DNA of 64,000 nucleotides from Aneurinibacillus tyrosinisolvens (GCF_001015055.1 NZ_BBWZ01000024.1:1-64000); one strand, 5' to 3'; positions 1-8,901 are shown, counted from the first letter of the stretch. Notes: a model not told the origin generated them from the sequence alone. Numbers and translations: made by a program.

Positions 1-2180
1 CCATCGATATAAACAGAACGGCATTTCATATCAAGCATTTCATCTTCATTCACTTCGAACATCAGCATGGCACGGTTGTTTTTATAATCATTTTCGTTCT
101 GATAGTAAGGAATTTCAGCGTAGGCTTCATACTTACCAGGCGGAAGGCCACTGATTTTAAATTGATAAGTAAAATCCTTTTTAGGGTCTACAGTTGGCAT
201 ATTCACTTCAATAAAACGTTGACCTGTTGCAAATGCAGCATCCTGACGATTATAGATGACCGTTCCGTTTGGATCGAATCGAAGTTGATAATCGTCTCCT
301 TCATTTGTTACATTTACGAGCCACACACGCATTTTATCTCGAGGAAGTCCTGTACCAGGTCTTGGAGAAACATCTACAGTGCCCGAATTCGGTGCACAAC
401 CTGCTTCACTTGTTACACATGGAGCAGAAATTTTCTTTGCAAGCTGATTGGTTACTGTAACAGGTATCGTAATCGGCATGTCAGGTTTAAATGATGGATT
501 TCCCGCAATATCATTGAAATCGGGTTCGTTTGTATCTGTCGCAATTCCGCCATCTGCAGCGACTTCTTCTGCAAGATCTGGGTTATCCAAATATTCTGAT
601 CCAGGGTAGTCGTAGTTATTTAAAGCTGCTTCGTCAATATCATTTTCATCCTCTTTGATATACTTAGCAGGGTCAATATCACTACCATCAAGAGGTGCAT
701 CACCTGAAGCCTCTTGCACAATTTTCTTCGCGTCCATAGAAACGATGGCATCACCTGAGGGGACATAAGGGAATGTACAAAAAGAATAATTGTTAGCGAA
801 ATTCACTTCATTCGGTTCACCCGTATTTGCACCGTTTGTATAAGTTTTACCATTTCCGTAATTTATGTTCACTTTTAGTCGAATACGTCCTGTTTGTAAA
901 ACGGTTGGGTCTAAGTCACTTGTTGGTACAGTTAATTGTTCGTTTAAAACGGCTGGACCGTTCGTAGGCATCCATGTATTTGCTCTTATACCCGTATCTA
1001 CTCTCATCATCCCGCCAGGAGGTCCGATAGGTTTTTTAGCCCACCACCAACCCCATTTATTTGGGTTTTGACCAGGTGGCATCACTCGATCCTGCCAAGC
1101 CCAGCTGACAGGCATTTGTGGGTATGCGTGAGTTACGTTTTTGGTCGTATATTTTACCCCGAATTTCACTTCTCGCCCGCCGATTAACGGATCGCCAAAA
1201 TGAATAACCTGCCAAACTCCATTCTCATCTTTCATTTTCATATCCCATTCATTGCAGTTATTGTTAATGATGAAATCAGGAGGCGGAGGTGGAGTAATAG
1301 GAGGTGGAGTTCCTTTGCATTTTTTTCTAGGGTCAGTTTCGTTAATATCGTAACACACCTCTGGAACTGATGGCATCGTCGTCCAGGTGGAATACCAACC
1401 CGTGGTCTTATACATACGGAAAGTAAGAGGTTGATACTTATCAATTTTTTCATCCCTTAAAATAGGATCGATAGCATCCGCGTAATTACTTAAAAATCTC
1501 CCTTCCCAATTCCTTTTTGTATAATTATTCTTTGATCCAAAATCGCCGCGTGGCTCATCACTGTTACCGTAATATTTGTCATAGGCTCGATTGAGTTTGA
1601 AAATGCGGGCCCCGTTTTCAAATTGCGCTTCAGTCATATTTTTAGATATTTTTGATGCTTTAGGGGATTGCTTCACAGTGGCAAATTTACGCGTTTTAAG
1701 ATATCCTTTACCGCCTCCTTCATCATCAGGAAAGGCCATATTGCTGTATAAAATTGCTTTGTTTACACCAAAATCTACCCCATTCACTTTCTTTGCTGAA
1801 CCAATAGAATAACCGATGTAACGATAAGCGTCGCCTCTTTTGTTTTTTCCTGTCATCCCGTTTGTGAGATAAGAAGCATTCCCATACACAACCATACAAC
1901 CATCATGCAGATACGTTTCATTGAGAGAGACTGGATTGCCGCTATTAATTCCGTCGATTGTGATTTTTTTCGGAATCCGCATTTCTGCTATTAGTTTATT
2001 AATATCAGGTTGAACATAATTTGCGGGACACAAGGTCCTTACAAACGCTTCACCAGGAAGAGCAGTGGTAAGTCCATTTGCATTTGTTGGAGTCACTGCA
2101 TTTACAGGCGTTTGACTCAATCCAAAAGTTCCTAGAAAGACCGCTCCTGCAAGAAGAAGGCCTTTCGAGAACTTACTCAT
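1..2180 (-). CDS. Large exported protein, C-terminus beyond the left edge
   Basis: An open frame of 726 codons runs from ATG at 2180 to the window edge with no stop. Residues about 4-22 form a basic and hydrophobic signal peptide, with a likely cleavage after the VNA near residue 28. The rest looks extracellular: many Asn, Trp and Gly, paired cysteines, a proline-rich linker near residues 285-302 (PPPITPPPPP), an acidic stretch near 500-560, and late segments such as ITIPVTVTNQ and FKISGLPPGKYEAYAEIPY that resemble beta-sandwich repeats. The start overlaps the stop of the upstream gene (ATGAGTAA), so the two are probably translationally coupled. I do not recognise the family. A surface role in adhesion or mating is a guess from context only. 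Confidence 0.85.
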   Translation of the reverse strand, partial: MSKFSKGLLLAGAVFLGTFGLSQTPVNAVTPTNANGLTTALPGEAFVRTLCPANYVQPDINKLIAEMRIPKKITIDGINSGNPVSLNETYLHDGCMVVYGNASYLTNGMTGKNKRGDAYRYIGYSIGSAKKVNGVDFGVNKAILYSNMAFPDDEGGGKGYLKTRKFATVKQSPKASKISKNMTEAQFENGARIFKLNRAYDKYYGNSDEPRGDFGSKNNYTKRNWEGRFLSNYADAIDPILRDEKIDKYQPLTFRMYKTTGWYSTWTTMPSVPEVCYDINETDPRKKCKGTPPPITPPPPPDFIINNNCNEWDMKMKDENGVWQVIHFGDPLIGGREVKFGVKYTTKNVTHAYPQMPVSWAWQDRVMPPGQNPNKWGWWWAKKPIGPPGGMMRVDTGIRANTWMPTNGPAVLNEQLTVPTSDLDPTVLQTGRIRLKVNINYGNGKTYTNGANTGEPNEVNFANNYSFCTFPYVPSGDAIVSMDAKKIVQEASGDAPLDGSDIDPAKYIKEDENDIDEAALNNYDYPGSEYLDNPDLAEEVAADGGIATDTNEPDFNDIAGNPSFKPDMPITIPVTVTNQLAKKISAPCVTSEAGCAPNSGTVDVSPRPGTGLPRDKMRVWLVNVTNEGDDYQLRFDPNGTVIYNRQDAAFATGQRFIEVNMPTVDPKKDFTYQFKISGLPPGKYEAYAEIPYYQNENDYKNNRAMLMFEVNEDEMLDMKCRSVYID

Positions 2181-3549
2181 CATCGTCTTCTTCGTATTCA
2201 TCGTCGTCTTCATACTCATCCTCTTCACGCTCCTTTCTCTTTTTCCAAATAAAGAACAGAAGAGCTGCGACTGGAAGAGCTAATAAAGCCCAATACCAAC
2301 TGAATCCAGAGGAATTTGAAGTTGTTGTTTCAGAAGATTGGTCGAATTTGATATCGTACGCTGAAGCATTTACCGCTTTTGGAGGAGTTTGTTGATTCGA
2401 GGCAGATTGAGATTGGTTTTGATTAGGTGCTTGTCCAGAATTTGAATTCCCTTCAGATTGAATTTGTTGCTGCGTTTCTTTATTAACAAATTCGTCTATC
2501 AATTTTTGCTTTTGCTGTTTTCTTTTTTTGAGTTCATCATCACGACGGATCATTTCTTGATTTAGCGGAAATCCTTCGGATGGAGTTGGTTTCACTCCGA
2601 GAGATTTATCATAGAGTTCTAAGGCTTTCTCTCTTCGATCAAGTTCTGGGCTGTTTTCAACTATATCAGTTGGGTCCACTAGAATATCTTGTTTTGTATC
2701 ATAGGCTTTTTTTCGTTCTTCTGGGCTCATTCGAAGCCATTTTTTTGCGTATTCAGCAGCATACTCACGAGAAATACGAATATCGTCTTCAATTTTCTTT
2801 TTCATTTGAGGTGTGGCGTTGAGCATCACGTAAGGATAGTCAATATGACGTTTTTCTTCGAGATGTTCTAATCGTTCGGGGAGGTTTAGCACGACATAAG
2901 CAGCAGTCAGTTGTTTTTTCGCTTCAAGAAGAGGATTGGGTTTCCCCACTACCTTTTTTGCAACTTCGATAGGAAGTCGAATGAATTTGCTGTATTGACG
3001 ACCATCGTTCCCTTGATAATAACGGATGATATAACCTTGTTTATATTCTTCTTTAATGAGAGTTAACTTCCACTCCCCTTGTTGGGTTTGATTTAATTGA
3101 TTAGGGTTCGGAACACTCGAACTTGGCACAGCAGCACCATTATTTCCAGTTCCATTATTTCCGTTTAAACCAGCATTGTTCGCTGGAACAGAACCTGATA
3201 TACCATTCGTTCCATTGTAGAGTTTTTGTCCATTTTGAATTGTTCCGTTACCAGTACTAGAACCACTAAACCCTCCGTTCGGATTGTTTGAGCCGCTTTT
3301 GTTTGAACCAGAACCTGAGGAATTTTGAGCACCTCCAGCACTCGTTCCAGTATACGGATTTGAGTATTGAGAAGAACTCGGTGTATTTGAATTACTCCAA
3401 GTGGACGGATCAGCTGGGTTGTAGTTACTATAATTTTCTGGAACATAAAAAACAGGCGGAGCTTCTGGAGCTGGAGCCGAAGCTAAAACATTTATAGGAG
3501 ATAACATCATACTCCCAGCTAAAACAGAAACTAGTAATTTTCGTTTCAT
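2173..3549 (-). CDS. Exported membrane-anchored protein with acidic tail
   Basis: 458 residues. The N-terminus (MKRKLLVSVLAGSMML) is a signal peptide ending near ALASA. Residues about 40-150 are a low-complexity Ser/Asn/Gly/Pro region typical of a cell-wall-spanning stalk. A charged, helical middle follows, then a second Ser/Gln/Asn-rich linker, one transmembrane helix (FSWYWALLALPVAALLFFIW) and a strongly acidic cytoplasmic tail of Asp, Glu and Tyr. The topology is therefore mostly outside the membrane with a C-terminal anchor. The gene is followed by, and overlaps, the large exported protein, so they form one operon. The start has AAAGGGGTG ahead of it. Function unknown; I infer a joint surface structure. 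Confidence 0.88.
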   Translation of the reverse strand: MKRKLLVSVLAGSMMLSPINVLASAPAPEAPPVFYVPENYSNYNPADPSTWSNSNTPSSSQYSNPYTGTSAGGAQNSSGSGSNKSGSNNPNGGFSGSSTGNGTIQNGQKLYNGTNGISGSVPANNAGLNGNNGTGNNGAAVPSSSVPNPNQLNQTQQGEWKLTLIKEEYKQGYIIRYYQGNDGRQYSKFIRLPIEVAKKVVGKPNPLLEAKKQLTAAYVVLNLPERLEHLEEKRHIDYPYVMLNATPQMKKKIEDDIRISREYAAEYAKKWLRMSPEERKKAYDTKQDILVDPTDIVENSPELDRREKALELYDKSLGVKPTPSEGFPLNQEMIRRDDELKKRKQQKQKLIDEFVNKETQQQIQSEGNSNSGQAPNQNQSQSASNQQTPPKAVNASAYDIKFDQSSETTTSNSSGFSWYWALLALPVAALLFFIWKKRKEREEDEYEDDDEYEEDDDE

Positions 3550-3739
3550 TTTTTCACCCCTTTCATATCTTTCGTACTTTATAGCTTAAAAGTAAGTTTT
3601 TTGTTCGATTTCAAGAAAAAATTTCTCCCATTTATAGAAAAAAGGTTTATATTCATTGGAAATAAATAGATAGAAATATATATAATGAAATGGTTGATTA
3701 TAAAGTTATTTACCGAGTTATCACAAAGGGGGTATTTGG

Positions 3740-4771
3740 ATGAAATTTAAAAAGAAGTTTGGAGCATTAATAGCCGCAACAGTTGCCCTTAGTATGGTAT
3801 TTGCTGGGGTACAAGCAAACGCCGCGCCAAAAAAAGCACCCGCTAAGCCTGCGGCTGTAAATTATTATGCAGCATTTGCAGTAAACGGCATCACATTACA
3901 AATGACACCACAGCAAGTGATTGGGAAAATCGGAAAGCCAGGTTTAGCCTATACAGATTCGCAACAGGAACTTCATTATGTTTATAAAAACGATCCAAAA
4001 AAATTTATGAATGTAGGTTTCAGAAATGGAAAAGCTGTAACCATCTATGTATACGGACCTGGGATTTCTATTGCAGGTATTGCTCCTAAAATGACTACAA
4101 GCCAAGCAAAAGTCGCTATTCAAAAAAATAAGGCTAAATACCGCATTAACGAAGTCTCTTATGTTAATACAGGTATTGATGCTCGTGTCGTTGTAAATGG
4201 AGCAACAAAACTCGTACTCGGTGGTCAAATCAACGAAAAAGTGAATAACCTTATGAATGTAAGTATCTTTGACTATACAAACGATATAAAAAATCGCTTA
4301 ATTTCGCCCGACCCAATGTACAATACATTCAATCGTTACAACAACTTAAACTTTAATGTCCGTTCCACTATAGATAAAGGACAAGCTAAATATGTATTTG
4401 AACTTATTAATATGGAACGAAAAAACCGCGGGTTGCAACCTTTACAGTGGGATACAAAAATGAGTGAAAACAATCAATTATATGCCGCTGAAATGGCAAA
4501 ATTCTTCCCTTACGTACCAGCGTATAAGGCGAATATGACAGCTCGTGATTTAGTTGAAGGTCTTCCAGGCACAAAAAGCTATGAGCAAATTTCAAAGGAG
4601 AGAAACTATACTCCTAAAATCAAAGGTAAATGGTTTACAAGATATGCACTTACTCCAGGTTTGTTTTATAACGAATCATTAAAAAATAACTTTGATGTTT
4701 TAAGTCGAAAAGATATTACTCACGTAGGCGTTGGCCTTGTTCGTGATTGCTACGTTGTAACCTATTACTAA
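3740..4771 (+). CDS. Secreted CAP-domain protein
   Basis: 343 residues. A signal peptide (MKFKKKFGALIAATVALSMV) ends at ANA-A. Residues about 45-190 resemble the CAP-associated N-terminal domain seen in Bacillus YlbC-like proteins (MTPQQVIGKIGKP at the start). The C-terminal half begins with the CAP/SCP signature FELINMERKNRGLQPLQWD, continues with QLYAAEMAKF, and ends with HVGVGLVRDCYVVTYY, which fits the last strand of a CAP fold. CAP proteins are extracellular and many have no known reaction. The classical tandem His/Glu metal site is not obvious. A strong AAAGGGGGT ribosome site precedes the ATG. The gene stands alone and ends in a hairpin terminator. Confidence 0.9.
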   Translation: MKFKKKFGALIAATVALSMVFAGVQANAAPKKAPAKPAAVNYYAAFAVNGITLQMTPQQVIGKIGKPGLAYTDSQQELHYVYKNDPKKFMNVGFRNGKAVTIYVYGPGISIAGIAPKMTTSQAKVAIQKNKAKYRINEVSYVNTGIDARVVVNGATKLVLGGQINEKVNNLMNVSIFDYTNDIKNRLISPDPMYNTFNRYNNLNFNVRSTIDKGQAKYVFELINMERKNRGLQPLQWDTKMSENNQLYAAEMAKFFPYVPAYKANMTARDLVEGLPGTKSYEQISKERNYTPKIKGKWFTRYALTPGLFYNESLKNNFDVLSRKDITHVGVGLVRDCYVVTYY

Positions 4772-4780
4772 AACAATTTA

Positions 4781-4809
4781 ACCCGTGCAGAAAGATGTAC
4801 GGGTTTTTC
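4781..4809 (+). terminator. Rho-independent terminator of the CAP gene
   Basis: ACCCGT at 4781 pairs with ACGGGT at 4799-4804, followed by TTTTCTTT. It lies 10 bases after the stop codon. Confidence 0.75.
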
Positions 4810-5005
4810 TTTGTTTTATATCTTTTTAACGTTTTTATTTATTTTTTAAGCTGCGTATTTCATAGGCAAACCACCTATGAAATCCTCATGCGTCGCCTAC
4901 CCTATTTATTATTGGACGTTCTCTTATTTTAAAGAAGGAATGCTATTAAAATATGTAGCAAGCTCCGCTGTTTTATGTACCGTTCATAGCTTTTAAAACG
5001 GAAAA

Positions 5006-5014
5006 TGGTATAAA
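5006..5014 (+). promoter_or_regulatory. Extended -10 promoter for a small RNA
   Basis: TGG followed by TATAAA (5009-5014) is an extended -10 element. It lies about 7-12 bases before a stretch that folds well and ends in a terminator. No clear -35 box is seen. Confidence 0.4.
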
Positions 5015-5019
5015 TGTAT

Positions 5020-5178
5020 GGAAAGAAAAAAACCTTGGCGCAAGCGCCTCAAAACCGTTAAAAGATCTCCCCTTTAAAAGGAAGAGCAGACCTTCTTTCC
5101 ACCAAGCAAAAGTCCATACGGTATGAACACAAACGCTTTTATTGTTTTTTAGGCGGCTATCAGCCGCCTTTCTTTTTT
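5020..5178 (+). ncRNA. Candidate structured small RNA next to the origin
   Basis: No reading frame is convincing here, but the stretch folds. GGAAAGAA at 5020-5027 pairs perfectly with TTCTTTCC at 5093-5100. Inside it GGCG-CAAG-CGCC (5037-5048) makes a tetraloop hairpin, and CTCCCCTTTAAAAGGAAGAG can pair with itself. The 3' end is the perfect hairpin AGGCGGCT-ATC-AGCCGCCT at 5151-5169 followed by TTCTTTTTT, a standard terminator. An extended -10 box sits just upstream. About 158 nt. It lies between the CAP gene and the iterons, so replication control is one possibility; no target is visible. Confidence 0.5.
5151..5178 (+). terminator. Rho-independent terminator
   Basis: Perfect 8-bp stem AGGCGGCT/AGCCGCCT with a 3-base loop and a T-rich tail. 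It ends the candidate small RNA. Confidence 0.8.
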
Positions 5179-5279
5179 ATAGAAGGCAAGATTTTTCAGC
5201 CCCTGGGGGCGGCGAAGCGGGGAAGTGGAGCGCAGCGGAACCAATCTTTTATGTTTTGGATTTGCTGCTTAAAATACAT

Positions 5280-5470
5280 ACCGAAGGGCTTTTAAATGAC
5301 TCCTTTTTAAATACCTAACCCCCACCAGTTGTCCAATTTTCGAAAAAAGTTAATCGCACTAAAGAAAAAGTTGCTATTTAAACACGTAAAAACAACATGC
5401 CGAAGGCTTTTAAATGACTCCTTTTACAAAGGGGTATGACCCTGCCATTTGTCCAATTTTCGAAAAAAGG
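5280..5470. repeat. Two direct repeats with a 120-bp period
   Basis: Copies at 5280-5350 and 5400-5470 share CTTTTAAATGACTCCTTTT near the start and GTCCAATTTTCGAAAAAAG at the end, with a more variable centre. The period is one repeat per 120 bp. They sit just before the iterons and may belong to the origin. No gene is seen between 4772 and 6307. Confidence 0.7.
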
Positions 5471-5705
5471 TATCAACGTTACCGAAATAATAAGCATACA
5501 CCTATAAAACTTACCAATGTAATAATTATTAACTGTATAAAAAAGCATAACATATAGGTTAATCGAACAAAGTGATAATGTATTTTACTGTGCTATAAAT
5601 CTTTAAAAACAAAAGAGTAAAATGGACATAAAAAGACTTAAAGAACAACTGCTATAAAAAATGGCCAAAAAACGGCCTTCAACCCTTGTGGCTCTAAGTC
5701 TGGGG

Positions 5706-6284
5706 CAAAGGCTACGAAACGACCAAAAGTGGGGGGGTCAAAGGCTACGAAAACGACCTAAATCGGGGGGGTCAAAGGCTACGAAACGACACTTTTTGAA
5801 AATGTAATTACTTAATTCCAACTTCTATTCGTTTCATTCAACATTATTGTTGAGACACAGAACGGAGGTCAAAGGCTACAAAACGACACTTTTATATGTA
5901 AATATACCTAAATAATATAGTTCAATCATACTAAAAGCCTTTGTTTTTCTTTCTTAATACGAAAGAAACCAAAGGCTACGAAACGACACTTTTTCGAAAA
6001 GAATTTTTCCTCATCAATCCCGATCAGCCCTTATACCATCTGTTTTTTTAGGTTTTTTTAAGCAGAAGTCAAAGGCTACGAAACGACACTTTTTGTATGC
6101 ATCTATTATGGTACTATTTTCATACGAACCTTTATTTATGTGTACTTGTAGAGAGAAAAGTCAGAGGCTACGAAACGACACTTTTTGAAAACACCTTATT
6201 TCCGTTGTTCGTTATGAATCCTTATATTATCTGGTTTTCTTCTGCTTTCAATTCGAATGTCGGAGGCTACAAAACAACACTTTT
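5706..6284. repeat. Iteron array, probable replication origin
   Basis: Eight copies of AAAGGCTACGAAACGACACT or close variants, all on the plus strand: 5706-5723, 5737-5757, 5771-5797, 5868-5893, 5968-5994, 6068-6094, 6160-6186 and 6259-6284. Most copies begin with GTC and continue into a run of T. The first three are about 32 bp apart. From the third on, the starts are 97, 100, 100, 92 and 99 bp apart. The first two copies lack the ACTTTTT tail and the last is the most diverged (GGAGGCTACAAAACAACACT). The array ends 23 bp before the end of the initiator-like gene on the opposite strand. Iterons bound by a plasmid initiator are the usual reading; the long spacing is unusual. Confidence 0.8.
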
Positions 6285-6307
6285 CAATCGGATATGAAAA
6301 AAGACGC

Positions 6308-7429
6308 TTATGCGCCTTCTTTATCTTGCTTACTTGTTGATTTAACCTTGGTTGAACTTTTCTTTTTAAGTTTCTTTTTCTTAATCCCGTTTTGAACAAT
6401 CCCCTTTTCTTTCTCTAGGAATTGACCTATCAGGAACATAGAGTACGCATCTGGGTTTTGCAAACGGCTAAAAACAATAGGATTTAGTATTATTTTTAGT
6501 TTGTCTCCTTTTCCGTCTGTTTTTATTGCATTTGCTTCTTCTAGAACTTCTAATCTTTTTCTAGCTGTTCTTAGATTTACTTGCAGAATATCCGCAAACC
6601 CCTGGAGTCCTATGTGTTGAATTGGTTTATACGTCTGTTCCATAAACACACGATTCCATGATTGTTTCTTGTTTCTCCGAAGATCTTCGTTCGCATTTAA
6701 ACACAAGTAGTAACTTTGGTAGTGAAAATTAGCTAGTAATTTGTACAGTGCGCCTCGATGTTCCATATCCAAACGCTTAAATATTCGCATCGCATGCGTA
6801 TGATACATTTTCACAAAAGGTGTCTTTTTTTGTTCTGCGTCCATTTCTCCCATCAAGTGGAATTCAGGACTGATTCTGAAAATCTTAATGTTTACTACTT
6901 TTTCTTTCCCTATATCTTTACCATTTTTTACTTGGCTGATTGTTTTCATATCCTCTTTGATTATTATTCCTAATTCAACTAATTTATCAAAAAGCTGACG
7001 GGCTTTCTCTCTGCTGATGCCTAGAGCTTCGATAATTTCTTCTCGACTCATAGGTTTATCATCTTTTTCCAAGAGGCCATCGCTATTCATATTAATATGA
7101 ATGCAAAGTGTGAGCAAACAACCCGCTTCAAATTCAGTCAAAAAATCTCTTGTTTTCTCAACTGAATTGAGGAAACTAACTACATATCGTTGATTTCTAT
7201 GAAGACCCATACGTTTTCTTCTAAGAAATGCATCAATTGCTTTTCGAGCATCTGGTGGGATATATTTCAGAGTCCCTGGACCAAACATCGAATTTAAAGT
7301 TGTATGAAGTCCAATCAGTAAATTTTCTCTTATAGCATCGGCGATTTCTACTACTCTATCCTTTGGAATAGAATACTCGTCAAGTATCTGGTATAACTCA
7401 TCTTTTTCTAACTTTTTATCTTTCTTCAT
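6308..7429 (-). CDS. Probable plasmid replication initiator (winged-helix)
   Basis: 373 residues, no signal peptide. Residues about 127-158 (MSREEIIEALGISREKARQL) form a winged helix. A second helix-turn-helix lies near 274-303 (LQGFADILQVNLRTARKRLE). Two such domains are the usual build of iteron-binding initiators. The tail from about 348 is very lysine-rich. The eight iterons lie directly after the gene's 3' end, which is the main reason for the call. I do not recognise a named Rep family. The start has GAGGGG a few bases upstream. It could instead be a transcription regulator, but the neighbouring iterons make replication more likely. Confidence 0.65.
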   Translation of the reverse strand: MKKDKKLEKDELYQILDEYSIPKDRVVEIADAIRENLLIGLHTTLNSMFGPGTLKYIPPDARKAIDAFLRRKRMGLHRNQRYVVSFLNSVEKTRDFLTEFEAGCLLTLCIHINMNSDGLLEKDDKPMSREEIIEALGISREKARQLFDKLVELGIIIKEDMKTISQVKNGKDIGKEKVVNIKIFRISPEFHLMGEMDAEQKKTPFVKMYHTHAMRIFKRLDMEHRGALYKLLANFHYQSYYLCLNANEDLRRNKKQSWNRVFMEQTYKPIQHIGLQGFADILQVNLRTARKRLEVLEEANAIKTDGKGDKLKIILNPIVFSRLQNPDAYSMFLIGQFLEKEKGIVQNGIKKKKLKKKSSTKVKSTSKQDKEGA

Positions 7430-7544
7430 TTCTTTATCCCCTCCTCACGTAAGGAAGAGCAAAAAAAATATAATTAAAAAAGGATTCAATTGATATATTG
7501 AGAAAATAATAAGTGAAAGTGTTTCATTTTTCATATCCCCAAGG

Positions 7545-7571
7545 ATGCCGCCCCGCAGCGGCATTCTTTTT
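7545..7571 (+). terminator. Hairpin terminator upstream of the initiator gene
   Basis: ATGCCGC (7545-7551) pairs with GCGGCAT (7558-7564), followed by TCTTTTTTT on the plus strand. It lies in the 300-bp gap between the divergent genes at 7429 and 7741, so it would end a plus-strand transcript running away from the initiator start. No gene is seen in the rest of the gap. Confidence 0.65.
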
Positions 7572-7740
7572 TTGCTCTATCATTTATATACTTGCTTGGA
7601 TTTTGCTACTTTCCTCTTTCTGTAAACCTTGTTGTCAGCTAATTTATACTACAAAAATATAAATTTTGATAATTTTTTGCGGGTTTTTTTGCCCGTTCAA
7701 CCGAATTCGGCTATAACAGAGTGGATTGGAGGGAGATGAG

Positions 7741-8118
7741 ATGACAAAAGAGAAAATGAAGAAGTTTTTACGGGTTCTGAAAACAAGAAATATCCGAGAT
7801 CAACTGCTAGTTCTATTTATGCTAGCCAACCCTCGTCTGAAAATAAATGCGCTGCTCAATCTTCGCATTTGCGATATACATGAGGAGATGTTGCAGGATC
7901 GATTATTACAAGAAGCATGGAAGGTATTGTTCCAAACGAAAGAAAAAAATGAATATAAAGAGTTGGTTTTTCAAAAAGGACACAAAAAAGGACACCCTTT
8001 AGAAAGATCTGCCGTGAGATATGTCATCGATTGTTGTTTAGAAGAAGCCGATATTGAGGATAAAATAGGTTGGCCAGCTCTTCGAGAATACTATCGGGTG
8101 GTTAAAAATGAGGTGTAG
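7741..8118 (+). CDS. Small tyrosine-recombinase-like protein, catalytically degenerate
   Basis: 125 residues from ATG 7741, which has GGAGGGAG at a good distance; an in-frame TTG at 7726 would place that site inside the gene. The segment IRDQLLVLFMLANPRLKINA then LLNLRICDI follows the pattern around the first catalytic Arg of phage integrases (TGLRISELLNL), but the Arg position does not match well. The end (AVRYVIDCCLEEADIEDKIG then WPALREYY) resembles the segment leading to HxLR, with the His missing and no active Tyr after it. It therefore looks like the catalytic-domain core alone and is unlikely to recombine DNA. It could be a DNA-binding relic or a regulator. Confidence 0.65.
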   Translation: MTKEKMKKFLRVLKTRNIRDQLLVLFMLANPRLKINALLNLRICDIHEEMLQDRLLQEAWKVLFQTKEKNEYKELVFQKGHKKGHPLERSAVRYVIDCCLEEADIEDKIGWPALREYYRVVKNEV

Positions 8119-8213
8119 AAAGATCTGATGAGAATGGAGTTTGAGTTTGTTGACGTTCATGGTGATATCAATATTCGCGGAAGAAAGGAACGGTTATGCG
8201 GTACAAAATAAAT

Positions 8214-8250
8214 AAAGAGGGTTAGGAATATCATTCCTGCCCTCTTTTTC
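8214..8250 (+). terminator. Rho-independent terminator between convergent genes
   Basis: AAAGAGGG-TT-AGGAAT pairs with ATTCCT-GC-CCTCTTT, with a T tail on the plus strand and an A-rich start that serves the minus strand too. It overlaps the end of the small minus-strand gene. Confidence 0.75.
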
Positions 8251-8386
8251 TTTCTGAATCCGCGAGCAATGCTCTAGCCCGTTCTCGGACAGCATCTCGA
8301 CGTTTCTTCATTTCATGTTCATGCTTTCGCATCATTAGCCATAGCGGTTCCTTGAATATGTTGGGGAGTTTCTTTTGCTCTGTCAT
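8231..8386 (-). CDS. Small basic helical protein
   Basis: 51 residues beginning MTEQKKLPNIFKEPLWLMMR, then a run of Arg, Lys, Glu and His (KHEHEMKKRRDAVRERARAL) that should be one helix. AGAGGAGAGG precedes the ATG at a normal distance. Function unknown. Confidence 0.55.
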   Translation of the reverse strand: MTEQKKLPNIFKEPLWLMMRKHEHEMKKRRDAVRERARALLADSERKRGQE

Positions 8387-8497
8387 TCGACCTCTCCTCT
8401 ATTGACGCAATATTCTTATATATATTTTACTTGTTCATTAGCCATTTGACGAGCAGCATTAAAAGTCCCAATGGTTTACTTTTTTTCTTATTAATTC

Positions 8498-8512
8498 TGT
8501 AGTGATTGCAAT
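8498..8512 (+). promoter_or_regulatory. Dispersed 14-bp site, copy 1
   Basis: TGTAGTGATTGCAAT preceded by TTC. Identical over its core to copies at 52278 and 54439 and, inverted, at 56074 and 60553. It lies between two genes, 24 bases after the end of the gene on its right. Confidence 0.7.
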
Positions 8513-8535
8513 TAATAAAAATAAAAAAAGAGCCG

Positions 8536-8901
8536 CTATTCTGCGATGGCTCTGATTTCTACGCCCGTTTCCATTAAAACACGAAGAGGGGCAGCGGTTC
8601 TTAACCATTCAATTAGTTGCCACCTAGGCTCTTCCTCGAGGAGGAAATACATACATTCGCCGTCCATTACTAGAGGATTACCACTTTCATATTCGTATTT
8701 ATAGTCGTCTTCATCCATTTCGCAAAACGGGCAGGTTTTAATCCCATTATGTGTAATTTGAACTTTCCAAATATCATCTTTTCGTGGAGATAAAACCAAT
8801 GTGAAATCTACATTTTCCATTTTTATATTTATATAAATATCAGGGTAAAATTCTAAATCGCCATGGTATATCTTTTCTAAAATATACATTTGCTCACTCA
8901 T
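8536..8901 (-). CDS. Hypothetical protein with CPFC motif
   Basis: 121 residues. A run of alternating hydrophobic residues (YINIKMENVDFTLVLSPRK) is followed by TCPFCEMDEDD, which may form half of a zinc site, and a later Cys in DGECMYF. The strands-then-CPFC arrangement resembles the C-terminal module of the proteins at 10582, 11504, 39467 and 40933. A good AAAGGGGTG ribosome site precedes the ATG. Function unknown. Confidence 0.7.
   Translation of the reverse strand: MSEQMYILEKIYHGDLEFYPDIYINIKMENVDFTLVLSPRKDDIWKVQITHNGIKTCPFCEMDEDDYKYEYESGNPLVMDGECMYFLLEEEPRWQLIEWLRTAAPLRVLMETGVEIRAIAE

Noticed and set aside
2078-2395. Serine-rich plus-strand frame
   Set aside because: It is the shadow of the Asp/Glu-rich tail coded on the minus strand.
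5706-6284. Regular repeats as a CRISPR array
   Set aside because: Copies vary in length and end, spacing between copies is 10-75 bases and not of spacer type, and no cas genes are near. Iterons fit better.
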